Source: Microdochium bolleyi
Taxonomy: Eukaryota > Ascomycota > Sordariomycetes > Xylariales > Microdochiaceae
Direction: 5' to 3'
DNA: 64,000 nucleotides
Assembly (NCBI GenBank): GCA_001566295.1
Contig: KQ964245.1
Span: 2,919,524 to 2,983,523, forward strand
Position 1 is the first letter of the stretch. Each line of letters opens with the position of its first letter. The notes below the pieces were generated by a model that saw only the letters and a program-made list of their open reading frames with translations, did no database searches and was not told where the DNA came from. Positions 21,351 to 31,366 of this stretch are shown here, in pieces. Made by a program: the position numbers and the translations under genes.

Positions 21351-22600
21351 ATGGCATACAAGTCCCTCCAGCTCGTCCTGGCGCTCGCCGGGATCGTCGC
21401 GGCCGTCCCTGCTCCCGTCGCCAGCGACATCATCCCCGGCAAATTCATCGTCACCCTCCGCCCAGAGGTTGAGCTCGACCTGCACACCAGATGGGTCTCC
21501 GAGGTGCATGGTGAGGGCCTACGCCGGAGAGGCGGCGACAGCGTCGGTGTCGAAAACACTTTCGACGCACCCGGCATCCATGGCTACGCGGGCTCCTTTG
21601 ACGAGGAGACTGTGGCTACCATCAAGGCCAACTCCAGCGTAAGTCTTTTTGTGTCCTGCTTGCCAATACAAACAAAACGGTGCTAATCCTGGTGGCCGTT
21701 CCCCCTCTACAGGTTCTGTACGTCGAAGAGGACCGGATCGTGCGTGCCGCCGCCCTGACCACCCAGTCGAGCCCGCCGTGGGGCCTGGCTGCCATCTCCA
21801 ACTCTCCCCCCGTCGCCGCCAACGCGGGCTACAAGTACGACTCGACGGCCGGCGCCGGCACCTTCTCCTACATTGTCGACAGCGGCATCCGCCTCACCCA
21901 CAATGAGTTCCAGGGCCGGGCGGTCGCCGGCTTCACCGTGGGCGGCACCACGAACCAGCGCCACGGGACCCTTGTCGCCGCCATCGTGGGCGGCGCGACG
22001 TACGGCGTTGCCAAGAAGACGACCGTCGTCGACGTCCAGGTCATGAAGAGCGACGAGGGCACCACGTCGGACATCATCCGCGGCCTGGCGTGGATCGTCA
22101 ACGATGTCCGCGCCAACGGCCGCAGCGGCAAGAGCGTGGCCAACCTGTCTCTCGGCGGGGGCCCCTCGCAGGCCCTCAACGACGCCTGCCAGGCCATCAT
22201 CGATGCGGGCGCGACCGTCATCGTGTCCGCGGGCAACAGCTTCGCCGACGCTAGCAACAGCTCCCCCGCGAACCAGCCCAACGTCATCACCGTGGCCGCG
22301 TGCGACCGCAACTACAAGAGCGCGTACTTCACCAACTTTGGATCCGTCGTGCACATTTTCGCACCCGGAGTGGGCATCACGTCGGCCGTGCCCGACTCTG
22401 ACACCGCCACGGCGACTTTCGACGGCACCTCCGAGGCCGCGCCCCATGTCGCTGGCGTCGCTGCGTATCTTTTGGCCAAGGAAGGGTCGCGCACGCCGGC
22501 CCAGCTCAAGGCCAGGATCACGGAGCTGTCGATTAAGAACATCATTCAGGACCCCAAGGGCTCTGGCAACAGATTCCTGTTCAACGGCGGTGGCATTTGA
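21351..22600 (+). CDS. Secreted subtilisin-like serine protease (S8, proteinase K type)
   Basis: Two exons, 21351-21638 and 21713-22600 (GTAAGT donor, TCTACAG acceptor), give 391 residues. A signal peptide covers about residues 1-18, then an inhibitor I9 propeptide (PGKFIVTLRPE through VLYVEEDRIV), then the catalytic domain from about 115. The triad is Asp152 (YIVDSGI), His180 (RHGTLVAA) and Ser336 (FDGTS), with Asn271 in SAGNS as the oxyanion residue. The serine box is unusual: it reads GTSEAAPHVAG where most relatives have GTSMASPHVAG, placing Glu directly after the nucleophile. His180 sits in RHGTL rather than GHGTH. The substrate-binding strand SLGGG is intact. It is probably an extracellular peptidase, with possibly shifted specificity or activity. 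Confidence 0.9.
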
Positions 22601-23102
22601 GGCTGGCAAGAACCTTCTATATGCCGTGTCGTATACAACATCTAATTAGCTGATCTGCACTGTTTGAAATTCCGTCTTCCTGTAATAAAAGCCCATGCTG
22701 CCGACAATGATCAGGACAATACGATCCCGAGGCTTTGGCCGTGTGCAAGTGACATGTCTTCATGCCAGAGTGCAGGTGACCGTGGCAATCGAGCAAGCAT
22801 GCGGCGACGCTACTAGGGACAACCACGGAGACGGCAAGGCGTTACTGAATCGCTCCTCCTCCTTGCACGAAACACTAAGCACATAGTACTGCACGTCGTC
22901 ACCTACCACCCTGCGCGGCTGCTAAAGCTCTGCGCGGGGTTCTTTGCGGGGTGAGAACCCATGAAGTGACTCTCCTATGGCGACACAGCCTCCTGCACAG
23001 CTCTGCTGATACATTGGTAATCGCAGGTCTTCATCCCCCAATTCATCGTTGCTGCTTGCGTGCACTCTTGCCAGCCTCCTGTCGCCAGACTATATCGGAA
23101 AG
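22601..23102. other. Intergenic, subtilase 3' end to SRR1-like promoter
   Basis: About 500 bases. An AATAAAA-like signal lies near 22683-22690, roughly 85 bases after the subtilase stop, and may be its polyadenylation signal. The rest should be promoter for the gene at 23103. Nothing else recognised. Confidence 0.45.
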
Positions 23103-24316
23103 ATGGCCTCGCCAGCGGGCCCAGTGCTCGACTATTGCTGTTCCGACTGGGTCGCCCGCAGTCAGCAGACCTTCGCTCTCTACCATGCTGGTGCGAGGCT
23201 CTGGCGTCGAGAAGACCTGGTAGATATCGAGCAGCAATTGGAGCACGCCACGACTGCTGAGACCTTTACGCTGCGTCGCGTCGATGGCTCGCACATCAAA
23301 ATCAAGAACCCCATGCTTGGCGTCGAGAACCCGATCTGGTCAGTATTTCACAAGCCCAGCGAAGCAGCAGGTCATTCACCTATATTAATTCAGACAACAA
23401 CAGGCAGCCCCTGGTTCGGTTCCGCGAGTACTGGTCGCTGGTTCGCAGCAGGCCAAAGGATCTCCCTCCGGGGATATATGGCTGCTCCTATCTGCTGGAG
23501 TGGGTGAACATGAGCATCCAAGCTTACAGAGGTCCGCACCCAGACTGCGAAGCATGGTTCCACTCCTATCGTGAGACCTGGCAAGCCAGCGCCACGTGCC
23601 GGTCGGTGAAAACCCAAATCAGCCACATTCTGTCGTCGAGTTCAGAAAAGACTGTGAGCAAGGTGGTTTGCTTTGGACTTGGTGATTTCACCTTCAGGCC
23701 ACCGGACTGGTGGTACATCCAGAACCGCCGAGGTCCGGAACACGAACAGGAGACTGAACTCGACTGCGTCGTGGGTAGTATCGTGCACCATGCAATCGCC
23801 GTCACTTTGAGAGAAGCTGTCGCAGCAGCGACTCACACCGAAGTCAAGTTAGTCACCCAAGACCCCAAATATACGGCGAAGTCGAAGAGCATCATCAGGG
23901 CGGCGGCTCCAGAGTTCGAGTTTGTAGGCCAACGCGGGGCCGGGGGGTTCGCCGAACTCGACGACGACTGCATCGTGTTTGCGCCTTTCGTGGCTGCACC
24001 GATCAATCAGATCATTGCCGATCTGGCAAGACCAGCCGTGATTATTACTTGCGAGTGTGATGAAGTGGTAATCATGACCGAGAAACAGTGAGTGGACATG
24101 GCTGCTCGCACTGGCAGCTTTTCAAGATGAATGATAACATGCTAACAGTATGCCCTTTCTTCGAAAAGAGTTCCTTGCGGTAACCCAGAATCCCCAAGGT
24201 CCAGAGATATGTGGAAGGAATACACAGTGCAGGACTTCCCGTTGGTGAAAGAGGAGGAAGATACACTCAAGAGCAGTTTGTGGCAGCTAAAGGTTTACAC
24301 GAGGAAAGCAGTATAA
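23103..24316 (+). CDS. SRR1-like domain protein
   Basis: Three exons, 23103-23338, 23404-24087 and 24169-24316, give 355 residues. Exon 2 carries the SRR1-like core: KVVCFGLGDF near residue 190, a VKLVTQDPKYT strand, a GFAELDDDCIVFAPF segment and a QIIADLARPAVIIT helix-strand. The last exon reads NPESPRSRDMWKEY and ends WQLKVYTRKAV, which fits the tail of fungal members. To keep that frame, intron 2 (GTGAGT donor) must end at an AAG acceptor (24166-24168). It has a GCTAAC branch site 20 bases before, and the nearer CAG gives the wrong phase. Intron 1 uses a GTCAGT donor. SRR1 relates to circadian and light signalling in plants and haem regulation in yeast; its role in filamentous fungi is unknown. 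No signal peptide. Confidence 0.75.
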
Positions 24317-24990
24317 CGTATGTGGTCGAGTACATCTGGTATCCTTGATAAGGCTTAATAAATTCGAATTACAGTTGATTCGGCTGATATCCTAGAAGTA
24401 CTAGACTGGCACGTTGACAGCGAGAGCAAGGCAGTAAAGCAGGGCACTGAGGCCAGGCCGCGCGCTCCTGCTATTGCGCCGGACATTGACAGTACACATT
24501 CTTGTAGCATGTCCAGACTGATTGTTTTGCCACAGGCAACGACAGCTGTTTCGAGGCATGTTTGAAGTTCTCAGATAATATATAAAAACTCGGCCGTAAG
24601 ATACTGATCATGGTTTATGTTATAAACAGTCCGTTAAGCCGATCCGGGTTTTAGCGAGGCTCGCTGCTCTCGAGTAGGAACGGGAAAAGAGACTGAGGAA
24701 TATTGCACCCTGGCCAGGCCCTTGCCAGCATCTGGAGAATATACAGCTTTTTCTAACAGGTCGCGTTAGAAACGTTCATATATGGACTACTTAGCATGCA
24801 TATTGGTTTACGGGCCTTTCGTCAGCCACTCGGCGGGTCGGCGCCAGGGCTGAAAGAGGTAATCAGGCGGCCGGCTTCCTATCGCTAGTATCCGCCAAAC
24901 TCACTATACTAACTGATAACATCTTTAATATCTAGGGAGTGCCCTCACAGTCATCCTTGGACCAATATTTCCGCACGGAAGACGAGCATC

Positions 24991-25530
24991 ATGTAAGACG
25001 ACACGACCCTACGCCCTAGCGGCCTCGACCCAGACTTCGTCGTCTAGTACGCTACCCTAAGCCGCGCTAGCTATAACAGACAGCACAGCTCCTAAAGTAA
25101 TCATCAGCCTAAGGCCTCTAAGCACGATCTACTTACGCGCCTTAGCTAGCCTCTATAGGAGCCACTATCTAGAATTATGGTACTCGCAGTCGAAAGGCTT
25201 ACGGAAAACAGACCGATGGAGTAGTAACTACTTTTTAACAATACACTTGAAGTTGAGCCCGTCCACGCTATTGCTGGTCTGCTTACAACGCAGCCTCCTC
25301 GGTCTAGGATGATTATTCACATTACCAGAATTAACGATCACAACTGGTAGTATAACTTGTATCTATAGACTAGAGACCCGCGCCCCTTGTTATAGATCGT
25401 ACAGCCACGGCACCTAGGTTAGTAGTAACCAGAGCATTATCACTGTCGCCGATTTTGTCCGCGAGTTCAGTGCGTACCTCGCGACGCAGCCGCTACGATC
25501 AGCCTACGAGGAGATATTCCACCTACGGCC
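24991..25530 (+). pseudogene. Unidentified coding relic with RIP-type stops
   Basis: The plus frame starting at 24991 keeps protein-like character across about 540 bases despite about a dozen TAG/TAA stops. The pieces include VERLTENRPME and NNTLEVEPVHAIAGLL. I cannot assign a family, so whether it was a transposon gene or a duplicated host gene stays open. Confidence 0.35.
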
Positions 25531-25994
25531 CAGTAAGCCTACCGACAGGGCGCTCTTTAAAGCATGCTCGGACCCAAGGGAAGCCAAGTAACGAATCCCG
25601 ACGCCCCTTTCAGACTCAGCTTCATAGACGGGCACGTTGGTCTGAGGGACTCCTATTGGCTGGGCGTGCGCAAGCGCCGTCTCCACAGGGCTGCCATGAA
25701 TACTGCATGATATCGGCCCAGCTCCCACGGCTCTTAATGACAACCGTTAAAATTGGCCCCAGGCACGATCACTACATCGGGCTGGTGAACGTTGAAAGTA
25801 TCGACAGTCTGGCTGCTGGACGACTCACTGGCTCCTACGGCCGTCTTGCTCCTCGATGGTACTATATCTCTCAAGTGGACCTGATTGTCTACTTGACACA
25901 TCACGATTGGCGGGAGCGTGTCAGTCGGGACTGTGCTTGAATACACAACTCATCTCTGGTATGATACTCGAGCACGATCGGTAGGTTCGACGGT

Positions 25995-26025
25995 GGCATC
26001 TCCGGACGGCATCTCCGGACGGCAT
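25995..26025. repeat. 13-base tandem duplication
   Basis: The unit GGCATCTCCGGAC occurs twice head to tail and is followed by a further GGCAT. A small local duplication within the relic region. Confidence 0.85.
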
Positions 26026-26676
26026 ATAAGTCTAATCCCACATAAGCCCTATGCGAAAGAGTGCGTTTGTTGTCCAAAGTATGAGGTATATTCTTTAGTC
26101 CTCGGGATGTTTTGATGTGCTTCTGAGCTGCTTCTGACGTACGCAGTATCGAACTTAACCACCAGCCGTCGATGCAAACAAGCTTAAAAGGCATAAGGTA
26201 TGATCCGGACCCCAGGACCAAAACACAGAGTTTGCGACGCGTGGCTGTCTCCCCACATATCCGGGGATGGGTCGGGACGGTGGTCTGAACGAGAGCAAGG
26301 TCGTCCCATTTCCCCGCATCGGGCCCTTCCTATCCTCCGAGTGATCAGTGATCGGCAGCTAAAGGTCCATTCTACTTTACCAGCCATGACGCAGTAATCG
26401 CCGTGCAGTGTGGGGGATCCTGGTTCGCAATGCTTGCCAGTCGCCTCGACCATCCTTTTTAGGATACCTTGCGTCCGGCAGAGGCTCAATACCGTGGCTA
26501 CTGGTGTGGTGTCGGGTCTCATTATCGGTACTTGTGTTTGTCCCTGTTCGAATACTGTAAGATCCGGTATATATAATATACAGGTTCGCCAGAACTCAGA
26601 ATAAACTAGGTTTGTCCCCTGGCCCAAGTCAAATATCAACCCTGCCCAGAATCGCTACAAGTCGAGTATCGCAACT

Positions 26677-28083
26677 ATGTGGCTTCCTCTCGCTTTGATC
26701 ACTCCGACCCTCGGTGTTTTGGCCGCTGCCAACCCGGCCGCCATCATGGATAGGGCCGCAAGCCTCTGTAATGCCACCTGCATGGCGGCATACGAGGCCG
26801 CCCTGGCAGACGAGACCAGCCGCTGGAGCAGTCCAGTCTTCAACCCGGACGGCTTCTACGACATACCAACTAACGCTTCGGGTGCAAGTCCGGGCGATCT
26901 GCTGCGCTGGCAGGACGTTCCGTGGCAGCTTCTCGGCTCTAACTGGACCGGTATCCCCGGCGGCATGTCCCTCTCCCGCATAATCTATATGTCCGAGGAC
27001 ATGGACCGCAAACCCATCCCCGCCTCAGCTTTCATCCTCTTGCCCTTCTCGCTACAGGCGCCCGGCTGCCAAAAACCGCGCCTCCGCACGATCGCCTGGG
27101 CACACGGGACAACCGGGCACCGGCATCAGTGCGCCCCAAGTAATAGCCAGGTGCTGGAGTACGGCTGGTCGGCCCCCTTATTCTACGCCGCTAACGGCTA
27201 CGCGGTCGTGGCACCCGACTATGCTGGCATGGGCGTCCAGATCCCCACCGGGTTCCAGTACGAAGCTGGCTATCTACATGCTGCCGATATTTCGTATGCC
27301 CTTGTCGCTGCGCGCCAGAGGATCGGCCACCTGCTCACCGAAGACTGGGTCGTAGCAGGCCATAGCGAGGGCGGCATGACGGCCTGGCGCACCAACGAAC
27401 GCCTTGCTATGCCTGGCCAGGAGGAGCTCCTCAAGGCCGGTCGCTTCCTCGGCGCCGTGGCTCTCGCACCAGCTCTCCGCCCATACGATCTGATCCCCAG
27501 ATCCTTTGAGCTCGCCGGCGAGAAAGGGCCGCTCGGAGATGTCGTTGCCGTGTACCTCCTACAGGCCATCCAGGGCCTATATCCGGAGCTCCAGGTCAAG
27601 GACTGGCTCACTCCCGAAATGCAAGCACTCTTGCCTCTGCTCGATAAGTCCTGTATCGTGGCCGGCACGGTTCTCGTCCGCGCCGCCGGCCTCACCGTCA
27701 AGCAAATCTTCACCAACACGAGCTGGGTCACCACTCCGGCGTTCAAGGACTGGCAGGTGCGCGTCAACGGTGCGGGCCCAGACGGCCAGCCACATACCCT
27801 CGCCGCGCCGATGCTCGTCGTCCAGGGTCTCAACGATAAGCTGACGTACCCGGAGAACTGTATCGCCGACTTCAACTCCACTTGCAGAGCCCACGAGGAG
27901 TCGATCAGCGCAGAGTTGGTGCTCATGCCTGAACTCGGCCACGGTGGCGCGCTTGATGCTTCTCAGGACTACGTCGTGACCTGGATCAAGGAGCTCTTTG
28001 AAGGCAACGAGCCACAGAAGGGCTGCAACACGTTCACCATGATGCCGGTGACCGATCATTTCCAGCATGATACACGGTTTTAG
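26677..28083 (+). CDS. Secretory lipase (LIP family)
   Basis: A single 468-residue frame. A signal peptide covers about residues 1-18, and the mature part has several N-glycosylation sequons (NAS, NWT, NTS, NST). The alpha/beta-hydrolase core carries a nucleophile elbow AGHSEGG with Ser230. The likely acid is Asp387 in GLNDKLTYP and the likely base is His422 in ELGHGG. IAWAHGTTG forms the oxyanion-strand turn, and paired cysteines (31/35, 131/152) look disulphide-forming. The layout matches the fungal secretory lipases related to Candida LIP genes and is far from GDSL or class-3 lipases. Substrate could be triacylglycerols or other esters. It lies directly downstream of the RIP-like relic but is itself intact with normal codon use. 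No intron is needed. Confidence 0.88.
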   Translation: MWLPLALITPTLGVLAAANPAAIMDRAASLCNATCMAAYEAALADETSRWSSPVFNPDGFYDIPTNASGASPGDLLRWQDVPWQLLGSNWTGIPGGMSLSRIIYMSEDMDRKPIPASAFILLPFSLQAPGCQKPRLRTIAWAHGTTGHRHQCAPSNSQVLEYGWSAPLFYAANGYAVVAPDYAGMGVQIPTGFQYEAGYLHAADISYALVAARQRIGHLLTEDWVVAGHSEGGMTAWRTNERLAMPGQEELLKAGRFLGAVALAPALRPYDLIPRSFELAGEKGPLGDVVAVYLLQAIQGLYPELQVKDWLTPEMQALLPLLDKSCIVAGTVLVRAAGLTVKQIFTNTSWVTTPAFKDWQVRVNGAGPDGQPHTLAAPMLVVQGLNDKLTYPENCIADFNSTCRAHEESISAELVLMPELGHGGALDASQDYVVTWIKELFEGNEPQKGCNTFTMMPVTDHFQHDTRF

Positions 28084-29178
28084 GAATGATCAAAGGGCTT
28101 GTCGGACGGTGTAGGCATGAGGTCTGAAGAGAGTTTCGGGTAATGCTAGCACATATCGCTTGCGGTTAAGTAGGAATCCAATGTCCGGAGGTCAGCACTC
28201 TGGAGTTGCTGCTTTGCGAAGCAGTCCAAGCTTGGATTATGTGATAATTGTCGATTTCTGTCTTCTCTCTGGGGTAGTCGTGCCTCTTAAAAGAATTCTC
28301 CTTTTGGTAATTGAGTGAATGGGTTTAGTAATGGGTAAGTACACTTATGGAACAAGAATTAACCTCTAAAGTCTCAACGGAACGACTATCTCTCTGAAAA
28401 ATTATTTATACCCTACTTAGCTTGATTATTTAGTCCTCATGCCCCGCCCTTTGTATGACCTAATTAGCGTAGTTCCTGCCCCAATCCTGCAATGTTGTTT
28501 GTACTACTTCCAGCCCCAGATACCGCAACTGCTGACTTGATTCGCCACACATAAGCATGGGACCAATTTAGGTTGCTGGGACGACCTGAACCAACAGGGG
28601 ATTGTCTGGGTCGCAGAGACAGGACAGACAAGGCCGCATGAGCGGGCCATGAACAAAGGCAGACAGACGTTCGAGAGGTTCAGGGCGATTATATAAGGCG
28701 CTACTTGAGTCAGGAAAAATGGGACAGGACCAGAGCCGACTCTTAGCAGTCGGCCCGTGACCACCCTATCGGCAAGTTGACGTGTTACTGCTGGGTTTCA
28801 TCAAGAGCATACGAACTAGATAGAATTGCTAATATGGGAGGGGGGGGGGGCAAATGGTGATTCTGGGCGTATATACCCTAAGCCGGTAATTAAATCAACT
28901 TGCTCACTAAGTCCATCCGAGCAGATTCAGGCCAAGGAGCCGCCGAGGAGATAAAACGCCGAAGCATAGCATCAGCAGAGCACCATATAAAGTAGCGACG
29001 GAGGACCTCATAGAAGTCATGAATCACGGCCGTTTAGAGCGAAGCAGCGTGCACGCCTTCATTTTGACCGTGTCTCGTGTGTCGTTTCTGTTCTGCTGCT
29101 CATGATTCTGACTCACGACGCCGTTGTGCACAGATTGCGCCATTCGCACTAGAAAGTCCTCCAACCTTGTCCCGTACA
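28084..29178. other. Intergenic, AT-rich, between convergent genes
   Basis: About 1.1 kb between the stops of the lipase and the short-chain dehydrogenase. It is AT-rich, especially 28280-28480, and includes a G11 run at 28840-28850 and one TGAGTCA at 28706. Frames here have no family look. It may be more decayed sequence of the kind seen before the lipase. Confidence 0.45.
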
Positions 29179-30296
29179 TCATTGAGACTTGCGATGCATG
29201 ATAGTCGCAGCTCCCTGTCATGTAGTCATCAGTTCAAACGCTCTTTGTCGTTCACAGAGAAGAAAATGAGCCTGAGAAGCCTCTGTTTCGCAAGACTCAC
29301 CTGATGGCTCGGGAGGATCAACGTGTCTGCAATAACAACATTCTGCCTGCGTGTAGCAGCAAACACAATGACCTCGGCAACATCTTCGGGTTTGAGCGGC
29401 TCACAACCACTAGGGTCCTCTGAGTTAGCGATTTACACCAACGCATACAGGATCAAAGAGGAGATTGGAAGAGCATACGCATAGACGGCATCCGCTTTAG
29501 ACTTGTCCCCGTAGAATCGTACGACGGAGAATTCCTAAATCAATGGTAAGCCAGGTTCGTTGCAAAGGAGGCTGGCTGTCCTCAGGACCAAGAGGTCTTA
29601 CAGTCTCAACTTGACCGGGATCGATACCAATTACACGGATGCGAGTAGCGATGAGCTCCTTGCGCAGACTTTCCGTAAAGGTGCGGACAGCGGCTTTGGT
29701 GGCACAATAGATGGAACCGCCGACGTATGGCTCGCGCCCTGTGTTCATGTCAGGGGTCTCCATGCCTTTCGAGACTTGTGTCTAAAAGGAGATGAGCAAG
29801 GATGGCACACACCTGCGATGGAACCAATATTGATGATATCACCCTCGCCGCCTTGGGAGCCTCTTGCCTGGAAAATGGGCAAGATGGCCTGGGTCATGTT
29901 GATGAGTCCGGTGACATTGGTCTGGAACATGATCTCGATATCCAGCTCGGCAATTTCGGGGGCTTTGGCCACACCTCTGACGAGGCCAGCGTTGTTGATA
30001 AGGATGTGTATGTCGCTGAATTCGACGGGCAGGGCAGCGACAAAACCACGCACGGCAGTAGAGTCGCTGACATCCAGCTGGACGACGTGAACCTTGACAT
30101 TGCCTTCGGTCTCCTTGGAGATGTCGGCAGCAATCTGCCGGAGAGCGTCGATGCGGCGGGCTGTAAGGACGAGCTTGAGGCCGGAATTAGGGGCAGTGCG
30201 AGCAAACTCAAAGGCTGTGCTCCGGCCAATGCCACTAGAGGCACCGGTGATGAGCACTGTCTTGCCCTCGAGACGCCGACCTGCAATGGAGGTCAT
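29179..30296 (-). CDS. NAD(P)-dependent short-chain dehydrogenase, YMR226C-like
   Basis: Five exons, 30296-29813, 29738-29602, 29534-29479, 29409-29301 and 29214-29179, give 273 residues. The Rossmann cofactor motif is TGASSGIG (residues 18-25), NNAG is at 101-104, and the catalytic set is Ser159, Tyr172 and Lys176 (YCATK). DPGQVET and EFSVVRFYGDK follow as in the classical SDRs around yeast YMR226C, which reduce 3-hydroxy acids or serine with NADP. Intron 3 must run past a CAG to the TAG at 29412-29410: only that acceptor keeps phase and yields VYAGCEPLKPEDVAEV, as in relatives. The last short exon (IMHRKSQ end) also fits the family C-terminus. No targeting signal is visible. It is divergent from the homocitrate synthase gene, 1.1 kb away. 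Confidence 0.88.
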
Positions 30297-31366
30297 GGTT
30301 GTTGGTGATGATGATGATTACGACGACAAGTCCTAGAGTGATGAGGGAGGAGCTCGGAGAAAGGCCAGATGATACACTTGCACAGTCGGCAACATGATTG
30401 ATGGCGCACTCTGCGCAGGTTGAGCGTCTAAGGATGGCAAGCAGAGGATTGCTTCAGGTGAGTCACGTTCGGAGCGATGCCCGGGCAAGTGACGCCTGGT
30501 AAAGCAATAGGACGTGAAATGTCCGAGGTTGGAAGCACTGTCGGACCTCGCCCGAAGGCCCCACACGGAACGGTCCCGAAGGCTTGCGGCGAGAGGAACG
30601 CCCTCCCCCCACAACATCTGCATGGCCGCCCCTTGAAGTTTGTGCAAGACACGGTCGTAACCACCCTATGCTCCTAGGCCGTGGAGCGGAGGGATCGTCC
30701 CAGTTCTTGGCCATTAAGTCGCAGTTCTCGCCTCTGGTCGATCATCAAACAGCATCTTGGGAGGCAGCTACATTCTATAGATTCTGGGAAATGTTCTGAG
30801 GGAAGAGGCCGCCTGTTGGGCGAACTGCGTACGAGCGTAAGTAGAAACGCATGATTTCTCTACCTATTCCGCGATAGCGACTGTACTTCGGCTGTATCGA
30901 TCTTCCGGAAGCGCGTGGTACTTGCTGGATCCAATACTCTTGGATCTGATCCCCAGCGATTCTCCCGAGCAATACGTACCAGGGCCTTTGTGGCTCCGTG
31001 TGGATGAGAGCGCTGATCGGCACTGCTGCCGCTCTATTGTATTACCACTTGCGTGTCCTAGTTCGGTCTGGGGTATACTTGAGTCATGTCCGATATAGGA
31101 CCTCCTTTCGCCAATCCTCAGTTGCCTTTTCCATTTGAGTCATGCGCAAGCATTGGGTCTGAATCAGTGGTCTCGAACAACGGGTTGGCATGTATATATT
31201 GGATCTCGTGCGTCGACGGAATCACCAGCTCTCTGTTGCACCAACCATTCTTTACCGCCGGAACACTACCCTCGTACAGCTCCTTCAGCCTATCCTTTCG
31301 CGTGTACCACCTCCCGCACCTCCTCGTACCCTAAGATTTTGCAACCCAAACGAAGAACCTGACATC
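30297..31366. promoter_or_regulatory. Divergent promoter region, SDR / homocitrate synthase
   Basis: About 1.07 kb. TGAGTCA sites lie at 30459 (SDR side), 31080 and 31136 (homocitrate synthase side). The final 150 bases before 31367 form a pyrimidine-rich leader. No coding frame is supported. Confidence 0.5.
31080..31142. promoter_or_regulatory. Two Gcn4/CPC1-type sites upstream of homocitrate synthase
   Basis: TGAGTCA occurs at 31080-31086 and 31136-31142, that is 287 and 231 bases before the start codon. This is the consensus of the general amino-acid-control factor (Gcn4 in yeast, CPC1/CpcA in filamentous fungi), a known regulator of lysine genes. About eight such heptamers are expected by chance in 64 kb, so the pairing and the gene context carry the weight. 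Confidence 0.6.

Larger units (their letters stand above)
24317..26676. other. Relic DNA with RIP-like signature, no intact gene
   Basis: This 2.4 kb differs from the rest by dense TA steps (CTA, TAG, TATA) and lack of open frames. In the plus frame starting at 24991, up to about 25530, roughly a dozen stops occur and all are TAG or TAA, never TGA. That is what CpA-to-TpA change does to Gln and Trp codons. Between stops the reading looks protein-like but I cannot name it. A minus-strand piece at 25734-25946 resembles a DJ-1/PfpI fold. It is best seen as the remains of one or more duplicated or mobile sequences. Confidence 0.55.
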
